A DNA stretch of 64,000 nucleotides from the NCBI GenBank assembly GCA_002509405.1, contig DAVO01000014.1, positions 2,342 to 66,341 of the forward strand, read 5' to 3'. The first letter of the stretch is position 1; every line of letters starts with the position of its first letter. The position numbers and the translations under genes are program-made. This stretch comes from Methanomassiliicoccaceae archaeon UBA72. GTDB taxonomy: Archaea > Thermoplasmatota > Thermoplasmata > Methanomassiliicoccales > Methanomethylophilaceae. The notes beneath the pieces are model-generated. The model did no database searches and was not told where the DNA came from. It saw only the letters and a list, made by a program, of their open reading frames with translations. Shown here in pieces: positions 37,703 through 47,245 of this stretch.

Positions 37703-39009
37703 CAGCAACCTTCATGCCGGTCCGAGACGTCCTCTTCCTTTATCAGGTACCTGTTGACGATCTTCACGGCGCAGACGTCTCCGCACATGGAGCATCCGTC
37801 CTCCATCTTGGTGCAACCCCTGTCCCTGTACCTGCGGGCCTTCTCGGGGTCGATACAGACTTCGAATATTGTAGGCCAGTCCAGTTTCTTGCGGGCCCTG
37901 GCCATGGCATCGTCCATCTCGAACCCTCTTCCTCTCGCAAGGCCTCCGGCATGGGCCGCGATCTTCGAAGCGATGACGCCTTCCCTGACGTCGTCCACGT
38001 CCGGGAGGGAAAGATGCTCAGCCGGCGTGAGGTAGCAAAGAAAATCGGCCCCCGCCTGGGCCGCGACGGCGCCGCCTATGGCCCCTACTATGTGGTCGTA
38101 GCCCGGGGCGATATCGGTCACAAGCGGTCCGAGCACATAGAACGGCGCCCCGTCGCACATCCTCTTTTCCAGCTCTATGTTCATCGGAATCTGGTCCAGC
38201 GGCACGTGCCCAGGCCCCTCCACCATCGTCTGTACGCCCGCTTCGCGCGCACGGCGGACAAGATGGCCGAGGGTCATGAGCTCGGATATCTGGGCCTGGT
38301 CCGAGGCGTCGGAGATGCATCCCGGCCTGAAACCGTCGCCCAGGGACAGGGTGAACTCGTATTTCCGGGCCATCTCCAGAAGGTAATCGTAGTTCTTGAA
38401 CAGGGGGTTCTCCTCCCCGTTGTGCAGTATCCACGCGGTCAGGAAAGACCCCCCTCTGGAAACGACGTCCATCAGCCGGTCGGATTTCCTCAGCCATTGG
38501 ACGGTCTCTCTGGTTATTCCGCAGTGGACGGTCATGAAGTCCATCCCGTCCCTGGCGTGCTTCTCTATGCCGTTGAAGATATCGTCCTCCGACATATCGA
38601 CAACTGCGTTGTTGCGAGCGGCGGTAAGCCCGGTCTGATATATCGGCACGGAACCCATCATCACGGGGCATTCCTTCAGAAGCATGGACCTTATGGCGTC
38701 TATGTCCCCTCCCGTGCTGAGGTCCATGACGGAGTCCGCGCCGTATTTGAGGGAGACCCTCAGCTTCTCCAGCTCTCCGTCGAGGTCGACAATGTCCCTC
38801 GAGGTCCCCAGATTGACGTTGATCTTCACGTTCAATCCCTCGCCTATCGCCGCGGGGAGCGGGTCATGGACAGGGTTGCAGGGCATCACTATGCGGCCCG
38901 AGGCTATCCCGTTCCTTATGAATTCTTCAGTGACGCCTTCCTTCTCGGCGACGATCCGCATTGCAGGCGTGATCTCTCCCCTGCGTGCCTTTTCCATTAA
39001 GGTGCTCAT
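37702..39009 (-). CDS. thiC: Phosphomethylpyrimidine synthase ThiC
   Basis: Radical SAM enzyme that rearranges aminoimidazole ribotide to the pyrimidine of thiamine. The 435 residues are typical of shorter archaeal ThiC. Visible are NVNLGTSRDI, MTVHCGITRETV, EGPGHVPLDQIP and the C-terminal cluster cysteines in GCSMCGDVCAVK; the spacing is C-x2-C-x3-C, one residue tighter than the C-x2-C-x4-C usually quoted. No TPP riboswitch motif was seen upstream. Divergent from gyrB. Confidence 0.94.
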   Translation of the reverse strand: MSTLMEKARRGEITPAMRIVAEKEGVTEEFIRNGIASGRIVMPCNPVHDPLPAAIGEGLNVKINVNLGTSRDIVDLDGELEKLRVSLKYGADSVMDLSTGGDIDAIRSMLLKECPVMMGSVPIYQTGLTAARNNAVVDMSEDDIFNGIEKHARDGMDFMTVHCGITRETVQWLRKSDRLMDVVSRGGSFLTAWILHNGEENPLFKNYDYLLEMARKYEFTLSLGDGFRPGCISDASDQAQISELMTLGHLVRRAREAGVQTMVEGPGHVPLDQIPMNIELEKRMCDGAPFYVLGPLVTDIAPGYDHIVGAIGGAVAAQAGADFLCYLTPAEHLSLPDVDDVREGVIASKIAAHAGGLARGRGFEMDDAMARARKKLDWPTIFEVCIDPEKARRYRDRGCTKMEDGCSMCGDVCAVKIVNRYLIKEEDVSDRHEGC

Positions 39010-39102
39010 CTGATATCGTCGGCCAATCCCCTTACGTTTATTTCAGCGTTCCCGATGGGCAAGGGGTTGTTTTTTCATGTCCCGGGGCTGTCCCCTTCGC
39101 GC

Positions 39103-39130
39103 ACGCGCGCGATGCGCGCGTTGTTATATA
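39103..39130 (+). promoter_or_regulatory. Palindrome abutting the gyrB TATA box
   Basis: A perfect inverted repeat ACGCGCGC-GAT-GCGCGCGT (39103-39121) ends three bases before TTATATA at 39124-39130. This puts it over the BRE position of the probable gyrBA promoter, where a bound protein would compete with TFB. The predicted leader to the gyrB ATG at 39187 is about 30 bases. The operator role is inference. Confidence 0.5.
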
Positions 39131-39162
39131 GGAGGACACCATAGGGAAGGCTGTTGCATTGA

Positions 39163-41082
<1,920 letters not shown>

Positions 41083-41087
41083 TATTC

Positions 41088-43649
41088 ATGTCTGAAAATT
41101 CAGCAATAAGAGAGACGGCGGACGGGAAGGTCGTAGACCAGACCATCGAGCGGGAGATGAAGCGTTCGTACATCGACTACTCTATGAGCGTCATCGTAGG
41201 AAGGGCTCTTCCGGACGTCAGGGACGGCCTCAAACCGGTCCACAGGAAGATCCTCTACGCCATGTTCGACATGGGGATGCCTTACAACCGCCCCCATAAG
41301 AAATCCGCCAAAGTGGTGGGAGAGGTCCTTGCAAAATACCACCCCCACGGCGATTCGGCCGCATACGATTCAATGGTCAGGATGGCGCAGCCGTTCTCTC
41401 TGAGATACCCGCTGGTCGACGGACAAGGGAACTTCGGTTCCATGGACGGGGACCCGGCGGCCGCCATGCGTTACACCGAAGCGCGTCTGGCCAAGGCCGC
41501 CAACGAGATGCTGGTCGACATAGACAAGGGGACGGTGGACTTCGTCGACAACTACGACGGGTCTCTTCAGGAACCCTCGGTCCTGCCTTCCAAGCTGCCC
41601 AACCTACTGGTCAACGGTTCCGACGGGATCGCCGTCGGAATGGCGACCAAGATGCCGCCCCACAACCTCGGGGAGGTTTGCGACGCAATCATCCACTATC
41701 TCGAGAGGCCGGAGGCCGATACCGACGAGCTAATGGAGTTCGTCAAAGGGCCGGACTTCCCCACAGGGGGGATAATCTACGGACTTTCCGGGATCCATTC
41801 CGCATATAGGACAGGCAGGGGAAGGATAAGGGTCCGCGCAAAGACCCACATCGAGGAGATGGCCAACGGCAAGTCCCGCATAATAGTCGACGAGCTCCCG
41901 TATCAGGTCAACAAGGCGGTCCTTGTGGAGAACATCGCAGACCGTGTCAAGAACAAGGACATCGAGGGCATAACAGACCTCCGCGACGAGTCCGACAGGA
42001 ACGGCATGCGCATAGTGATCGAGCTGCACAGGGACGCCATCGTCAATGTGGTCCTGGAGAACCTTTTCAAGAAGACCAATCTGCAGACCACCTTCGGAGT
42101 CATCAATCTGGCGCTCGTAGACAACAAGCCCACCCTGCTTTCTCTCAGGGATATGATATTCCATTACGTTCAGCACAGGCACGGCGTCGTCAGGCGGAGG
42201 ACACAGTTCGATCTGTCGGCCGCCGAAAAGAGGTACCACCTGGTGGAGGGCCTCATCAAGGCCCTGGGGATGCTGGACGAGACCCTGGCGCTCATACGCG
42301 CGTCCGAGAACGCCGACCAAGCCAATGCAGGGCTGCAGTCCCTCCTCGGAATAGACCAGGACCAGGCCAAGGCAATATTGGACATGCGCCTTCAGAAGCT
42401 CACGGGACTGGAGATCGAATCTCTCAGAGAGGAGTACGACGGCCTGATCAAACTTATGGCGGACCTCAGGGACATCCTGTCCAACGACGATCGCATAAGG
42501 GAGATCATCAAGGGCGAGCTGGAGCAGATGAAGGCCGACTACGGCGACGAGCGCCGCACCGAAATCAACATGTCCGCCATCGACACCGACGAGGAGGACC
42601 TGATACCCAGGGAGGACGTGGTCATCACGATCACCAAGGGCAACTACATCAAGAGGATCCCCCTGTCCACGTATAAGCAGCAGGGCCGCGGCGGCGTCGG
42701 GCTGACGGGTATGCAGACCAAGGAAGAGGACAACGTGGCATCTATGTTCATCACATGCTCCCACGACTACGTCATGTTCATAACCGACACCGGGCGCCTG
42801 CACTGGCTCAAGGCGTACAAGATACCGGAAGGGAGCAGGCAGTCCAAGGGCAAGCCCGTGGTCAACCTGCTTCCGGACCTGGAAGAGGGCGAGCGTGTGG
42901 TCAACACGATATGTGTCAGCGAGTTCTCGGACGACAGGTACCTCACATTCTGCACCGACAACGGGACAATCAAGAAGACCAGGCTCAGCGCCTACGGAAA
43001 CGTAAGGAAAAAAGGTATCAAAGCCATCAAGTTCCAGGACAACGGGAAGCTTATCGAGACCTCGATATGCACCGAAGGGGACCAGATAATAATCGCCACC
43101 CGCGACGGACAGGCGGTAAGGTTCGACCAGGACGACGTAAGGCCTGCCGGCAGGGACACCATGGGGGTAAAGGGAATAACCCTCAACGAAGGAGACTTCG
43201 CAGTATCGATGGCGGTCGTCCGTCCGGGGGACAAGCTCCTGACGGTCACCGAGAACGGATACGGGAAGATCTCGGCGGTAGACGAATACCGTCTTACCAA
43301 CAGGGGCGGGAAAGGGGTCATAACCATCAAGACCAGCGAGAGGAACGGCGAAGTGGTGTGCGTCAGAAAGGTCTCAGACGGAGACGAGCTGATGCTGACC
43401 AGCACCGAAGGCAAGGTCATACGCCTGGCGGTCGACGACATCAGAGAGACCAGCCGCAACACCCTGGGGGTCAGGATCATGGACGTCCGCGACGGCGACA
43501 AGGTGACCGCGGTCGAACCGATCGTAGAGGAGAAGGACATCGAAGAGGCCGTGGAGAAAGCCCCCGAAAGGGTTTACGATCAGCCGGAGTTCGACACGAC
43601 CGACGTGGAAGAGGAAGAGCCCGGCCAGTGGACGGAGAAGGACGAGTGA
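41088..43649 (+). CDS. gyrA: DNA gyrase subunit A
   Basis: DNA-cleaving subunit of gyrase, about 853 residues. The catalytic tyrosine is Tyr129 in AAMRYTEAR. The quinolone-contact region [12 protein letters not shown] keeps the sensitive-type serine and acidic helix start. The C-terminal beta-pinwheel follows, with the GyrA box present as QQGRGGVG (one position off the usual QRGGKG pattern). I take the ATG at 41088 as start; an overlapping GTG at 41079 would add three residues. An acidic tail ends the protein. Confidence 0.96.
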   Translation: MSENSAIRETADGKVVDQTIEREMKRSYIDYSMSVIVGRALPDVRDGLKPVHRKILYAMFDMGMPYNRPHKKSAKVVGEVLAKYHPHGDSAAYDSMVRMAQPFSLRYPLVDGQGNFGSMDGDPAAAMRYTEARLAKAANEMLVDIDKGTVDFVDNYDGSLQEPSVLPSKLPNLLVNGSDGIAVGMATKMPPHNLGEVCDAIIHYLERPEADTDELMEFVKGPDFPTGGIIYGLSGIHSAYRTGRGRIRVRAKTHIEEMANGKSRIIVDELPYQVNKAVLVENIADRVKNKDIEGITDLRDESDRNGMRIVIELHRDAIVNVVLENLFKKTNLQTTFGVINLALVDNKPTLLSLRDMIFHYVQHRHGVVRRRTQFDLSAAEKRYHLVEGLIKALGMLDETLALIRASENADQANAGLQSLLGIDQDQAKAILDMRLQKLTGLEIESLREEYDGLIKLMADLRDILSNDDRIREIIKGELEQMKADYGDERRTEINMSAIDTDEEDLIPREDVVITITKGNYIKRIPLSTYKQQGRGGVGLTGMQTKEEDNVASMFITCSHDYVMFITDTGRLHWLKAYKIPEGSRQSKGKPVVNLLPDLEEGERVVNTICVSEFSDDRYLTFCTDNGTIKKTRLSAYGNVRKKGIKAIKFQDNGKLIETSICTEGDQIIIATRDGQAVRFDQDDVRPAGRDTMGVKGITLNEGDFAVSMAVVRPGDKLLTVTENGYGKISAVDEYRLTNRGGKGVITIKTSERNGEVVCVRKVSDGDELMLTSTEGKVIRLAVDDIRETSRNTLGVRIMDVRDGDKVTAVEPIVEEKDIEEAVEKAPERVYDQPEFDTTDVEEEEPGQWTEKDE

Positions 43650-43653
43650 TAGG

Positions 43654-43983
43654 TTGGGATACAGGTCGCTGGCGATCGGCGCCGCGGCGGCTTCGGCCGC
43701 CGCCCACATATTTTCGGTGTCGGCGGCGATCGTATTGCTGGAGAGCACTCCCCTCATAACGGCGGACCCGGGCGACCCGGCATACCTGGCACTTCTGCTC
43801 TGGATTGCCGTGGCCGCTGTGGCTTCGGCATGTTTCGTCGCATCTCTTGCCGCAGCGCTCGGGTCCAGCAGGTCCATGTACCATTTCGAGGAAGTGGAAT
43901 GTTACAGGCTTGTGTCCGCGGGTGCGCCCGGAACCCCCGGAAAGCGCCCCGAAGGCAAGAAACCCCGTGACGGGACCCAGTAA
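43654..43983 (+). CDS. Small membrane protein of unknown function
   Basis: Protein of 109 residues with a TTG start 4 bases after gyrA. Two hydrophobic helices are visible (about residues 5-30 and 43-70), followed by a polar, Pro/Gly/Lys-rich tail. The third-position GC bias matches neighbours, supporting coding. It may be cotranscribed with gyrBA but has no recognisable family or link to supercoiling. The start codon is uncertain. Confidence 0.5.
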   Translation: MGYRSLAIGAAAASAAAHIFSVSAAIVLLESTPLITADPGDPAYLALLLWIAVAAVASACFVASLAAALGSSRSMYHFEEVECYRLVSAGAPGTPGKRPEGKKPRDGTQ

Positions 43984-44017
43984 ACTTTATAAGACCTCCC
44001 CCCATTGGGGGAATTGC

Positions 44018-44090
44018 GCCGCGGTAACTCAGTTGGGAGAGTGCATGACTGAAGATCATGAAGTCGCTGGTTCGAGCCCGGCTCGCGGCA
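44018..44090 (+). tRNA. tRNA-Phe (GAA)
   Basis: 73-nt cloverleaf: acceptor GCCGCGG/TCGCGGC, anticodon loop CTGAAGA with anticodon GAA, T loop TTCGAGC, discriminator A at 44090. CCA is encoded at 44091-44093. A CTTTATAAG promoter box lies at 43985-43993, 25 bases upstream. Confidence 0.96.
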
Positions 44091-44133
44091 CCACATTTAT
44101 CATCTCGGACCATCGGTCCGAGGGGGGACCCGT

Positions 44134-44289
44134 TTGGAGGAGGATAAGGTTTTTATCGACGTCAGGACGAGCCGCCTGACGGTTGCGGAGACCCTTGCGG
44201 AGATCCGCCGCATCCAGCAGGAATACCCGGATTATGAGATTTTTTTGGACGGAGACGCTCACGCGATCGTCGGCCGCAGGAAGCAGTGA
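44134..44289 (+). CDS. Putative 51-residue protein
   Basis: Short frame with a TTG start reading (M)EEDKVFIDVRTSRLTVAETL and ending AIVGRRKQ. It has an amphipathic helix and alternating strands, and codon use like its neighbours. It ends 9 bases before the DUF531 gene and may be cotranscribed with it. No family recognised. Supported by composition and position only. Confidence 0.5.
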   Translation: MEEDKVFIDVRTSRLTVAETLAEIRRIQQEYPDYEIFLDGDAHAIVGRRKQ

Positions 44290-44298
44290 GGTATCGGG

Positions 44299-44841
44299 AT
44301 GGGAAACGGAAGAGTGACCATAGGGCTTTACAACTCGTATGACGCCAATAAATTCAGGGAGCCGCACAGGCGGGCGATAGCCAGGACCGGAGACATCGCC
44401 ATGGCGTACGGGATGAACCTGGTGCTTTTCGGGTTTCCGATCCCCGAGGACTGCAGGACGCCCCAGCAGATAGCGGACTGGGTCGCCGGCACCACAAGCA
44501 TCGGCCGCCACGGAGATTATTTCGTGGAGCTCGCCTCGGAAGGCAGGTTCTCGACCTTCCCTTATCCTTCCAAAGGGTTCCCCCCGCAGCTCGGAGAGCC
44601 CATACTGACCACCAGCAGGCCGGAAAAGAACAAAGAGACAGATCTCGGAGAGGTCGTCCGCCAGATAAAGGACGGAAGGAGCGTTCTGCTGATATTCGGC
44701 CTCGGCCCCCACGGCGTACCTAAAAGCGCCGCGTCCATACCCAAATACAACCTGGACATAACCGGAGGCGGATATTCGCTGGAGACCTGTACCGCCATAG
44801 GGGCGGTCTGCGGCGCCATACACGCGCTCATCGGTCAGTAA
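44299..44841 (+). CDS. DUF531 family protein
   Basis: Archaeal protein of 180 residues of the DUF531 family, thought to have a SPOUT/SpoU-like methyltransferase fold. Visible are the strand-rich start VTIGLYNSYDANKFREPHRR, and LLIFGLGPHGVPKS and DITGGGYSLETCTAIGAVCGAI near the C-terminus, in positions where SPOUT proteins bind SAM. An RNA target is likely but not known. Overlaps the convergent purM stop by 7 bases. Confidence 0.8.
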   Translation: MGNGRVTIGLYNSYDANKFREPHRRAIARTGDIAMAYGMNLVLFGFPIPEDCRTPQQIADWVAGTTSIGRHGDYFVELASEGRFSTFPYPSKGFPPQLGEPILTTSRPEKNKETDLGEVVRQIKDGRSVLLIFGLGPHGVPKSAASIPKYNLDITGGGYSLETCTAIGAVCGAIHALIGQ

Positions 44842-45854
44842 TGGTCGTATACGAGGTTTCCGGGTTCCATGAGGACTCCGGACCCTTCTTCCACACGTCC
44901 CACGACCTTCGCGTTCCGGTTCTCCGAGATTATCTGCTCCGCTTCGCCGGCGGGCGCTATGATCATGAAGCCCATGCTCATGTTGAATGTCTGGTACATC
45001 TCTTTCTCTGATACGTTTCCGAGTTCCTGTATCTTGTTGAAAATGGGCGCAGGTACCATCGGGTCGTCGATCACGTAGCGGAGCCCCTTGCGCATCCTGA
45101 GCAGGTTGCGAAGCCCGCCGCCGGTTATGTCCACCAGTCCGTGGACCTCGTGCCGGGAAGTGATGCCCAGGACCTCATTGACATAGATCTCGGTCGGCTC
45201 CAGCAGATTCTCGCCCACCGTGCCGCTTATTCCTGCGGTCTTTTCGCTGAGGCCGATGCCCGCGGACTCGAAGACCTTTCTTGCGAGGGTCAGCCCGTTG
45301 GAGTGCACGCCCGAAGACTTCAGCGCGACGATCAGGTCGCCCCTTTCACATGCCGAACCGGTTATGACGTGATCCTTTTTCACGCGTCCAAGGCATGTCC
45401 CAGAGAGATCGGGCATCCTTACTATCTCGGGCAGCACGGCTATCTCTCCGCCAACGATCTCCATGTTCGACATCTCGGCGCCCTTGTTCAGACCGATGCC
45501 TATGTCACGGGTCACTTCTCCGTCCGGGTCGGCTATCGCGACATAATCGACGAACGAGATGGGTTCCGCGTTCACGCAGATTGTGTCGTTGACGTTCATG
45601 GCCACGCAGTCTATCCCCACAGTGTCCCACTTGCCCAGGGCCTGGGCAACGAGAAGTTTGGTCCCTACCCCGTCCGTCGCCAACGTCAGGTATTCGTCGC
45701 CGTAGTCTATGAGACTGGCGAACAGCCCCGACATTCTGACGTTCTGGCCGTCACCCGTGCGGCGGTACTTCAGTTCGCCGACCAGCGATTCTATGGCGCT
45801 CGATTTGCGGTCAATGCTAACTCCTGCTCTCTCATAGGTCCATGGGTCGGTCAT
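44835..45854 (-). CDS. purM: Phosphoribosylformylglycinamidine cyclo-ligase PurM
   Basis: AIR synthetase, fifth step of purine synthesis; AIR is also the precursor used by ThiC. The 339 residues match the family: YERAGVSIDRKSSAIESL at the start, LATDGVGTKLLVAQ, GIDCVAMNVNDTICVNAEP, IVGGEIAVLPEIV and DITGGGLRNLLRM. Standalone gene, convergent with DUF531 and divergent from rlmE. High confidence. Confidence 0.95.
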   Translation of the reverse strand: MTDPWTYERAGVSIDRKSSAIESLVGELKYRRTGDGQNVRMSGLFASLIDYGDEYLTLATDGVGTKLLVAQALGKWDTVGIDCVAMNVNDTICVNAEPISFVDYVAIADPDGEVTRDIGIGLNKGAEMSNMEIVGGEIAVLPEIVRMPDLSGTCLGRVKKDHVITGSACERGDLIVALKSSGVHSNGLTLARKVFESAGIGLSEKTAGISGTVGENLLEPTEIYVNEVLGITSRHEVHGLVDITGGGLRNLLRMRKGLRYVIDDPMVPAPIFNKIQELGNVSEKEMYQTFNMSMGFMIIAPAGEAEQIISENRNAKVVGRVEEGSGVLMEPGNLVYDHY

Positions 45855-45894
45855 CGCACTCGCCTACGGAATATCCCCGTAGTATATTTATGAC

Positions 45895-46617
45895 GTGGGA
45901 AAAGGGTTTAACGGTAAACGCGATGGGCGGTCCGTGGGAATTCACGACCGTTGGGTTGAGGAGAGGAGGCACGAGCATTACTACAAGCTTGCAAAGAAGC
46001 AGGGCTACCGTTCGAGGGCCTCCTACAAGCTCCTTCAGATCGACGAACGCTTCGGCATCTTCAAGGAAGGCGACTCCGTGGTGGACCTCGGGGCCTGCCC
46101 GGGCGGCTGGTTGCAGGTCGCCAAAGAGAAAGTGGGCGATTCAGGCAAGGTAATAGGCGTGGACCTTAGGAAGATCCGTCCTATGGAAGGCGTCGAGACG
46201 ATACTCGGCGACATAACCGACGACGCCACGATGATAGAGCTTCTTTCCAGAATAGGCGGCAAAGCGGACATAGTCCTTTCGGACATGGCGCCCAACATTG
46301 CCGGCCAGTATTCGATGGACCACGCCCGTTCCATCCATCTGTGCACGTTCGCCGTGAACGTCTGCGACCGCATCCTCAAGAAGAACGGCAAGCTGGTGAT
46401 GAAGGTATTCATGGGAGATATGTTCGGCACCATCGAGAAACAGCTGGAAGACCGTTTTGCATCCGTGAAGATACATTCGCCCGCCGCCTCCAGGGACACA
46501 TCGTCCGAGGTCTACCTCGTTTGCAAAGGATTCTACGCCAAAAAGAACGTGTCCCTGAAAGAGCCGGAGGCGCCCGTGAAGGAAAACGAATTCTCGGTCA
46601 AAGGCGGCTTCATCTGA
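45895..46617 (+). CDS. rlmE: 23S rRNA 2'-O-methyltransferase RlmE (FtsJ family)
   Basis: SAM-dependent RNA ribose methyltransferase, 240 residues. The catalytic tetrad K-D-K-E is visible in SRASYKLLQID, LSDMAPN, LVMKVFMGD and SSEVYLV, with the SAM-binding LGACPGGWLQVAKE. The C-terminus has an extra acidic tail of about 35 residues. Start is GTG at 45895 by frame, but a GTG at 45934 (MGIHDRWVEERR) sits at a better distance from the TATA-like GTATATTTA at 45882 and matches the usual N-terminus. Confidence 0.92.
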   Translation: MGKGFNGKRDGRSVGIHDRWVEERRHEHYYKLAKKQGYRSRASYKLLQIDERFGIFKEGDSVVDLGACPGGWLQVAKEKVGDSGKVIGVDLRKIRPMEGVETILGDITDDATMIELLSRIGGKADIVLSDMAPNIAGQYSMDHARSIHLCTFAVNVCDRILKKNGKLVMKVFMGDMFGTIEKQLEDRFASVKIHSPAASRDTSSEVYLVCKGFYAKKNVSLKEPEAPVKENEFSVKGGFI

Positions 46618-46675
46618 GCCCCCGCTTGCGCATACTTTATTAGTTGTTCGTGTACTTACAGGCTGGAAGTGCCCG

Positions 46676-47242
46676 ATGGCAGCAAGAAAGAGCAGATCCG
46701 TCGTTTCGATGATGCTGGTTGCAGCGGTAGTGGTCATAGTGGTAGCCTCGTTGGGATATGTGGTCCTCAAGGACTATGAGGCGACCTACTACGAGTACCA
46801 GGTATCTGGGACGCATCAATACAAAAATGTCGACGGGGACACCGTTACAACAGGTATCTGGGGAACCGTGACCACAACTTACATGGACCTCCTGGGAGAG
46901 ACGAGGGTCACCACAACCAGCAACATAACCTACCACGACTCGTCCACCAACACCGATAAGCCATATCATCTCGAGAAGAGGTGGATATTCACTTCCAGTC
47001 CGAACTACGGGACTATGACAGATAGCATCGATGGCTACTCCACTTTGAACTACGGACAGAAAGACGTCTACGTCTACGTGGAAACCGACGAGGAGGCGGG
47101 AGAAGCCGTAACGCGCTGGGTCGGACAGGACGACGGCATAATCTATCATGCGGAGAGAACAATCTCCGATGGAGGGCTCTTAACAGTCATAATCCAGGAC
47201 CTTAGGGGGTACGGCCCCACCAAGATGCCTCTGGACATCTGA
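46676..47242 (+). CDS. N-terminally anchored extracytoplasmic protein of unknown function
   Basis: Protein of 188 residues with a basic start, one hydrophobic helix at about residues 9-32 (MMLVAAVVVIVVASLGYVVL), and a Tyr/Thr/Ser-rich beta-like exterior domain (YYEYQVSGTHQYKN, TGIWGTVTTTYMDL, IIYHAERTISDGG). It is probably tethered outside the membrane. No family recognised. A CATACTTTATTAG promoter-like element precedes it. Convergent with the Lhr-type helicase gene, 3 bases apart. Confidence 0.6.
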   Translation: MAARKSRSVVSMMLVAAVVVIVVASLGYVVLKDYEATYYEYQVSGTHQYKNVDGDTVTTGIWGTVTTTYMDLLGETRVTTTSNITYHDSSTNTDKPYHLEKRWIFTSSPNYGTMTDSIDGYSTLNYGQKDVYVYVETDEEAGEAVTRWVGQDDGIIYHAERTISDGGLLTVIIQDLRGYGPTKMPLDI

Positions 47243-47245
47243 GCC

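Noticed and set aside
39010..39102. TPP riboswitch upstream of thiC
   Set aside because: No CUGAGA-type thi-box elements in the leader on the minus strand.
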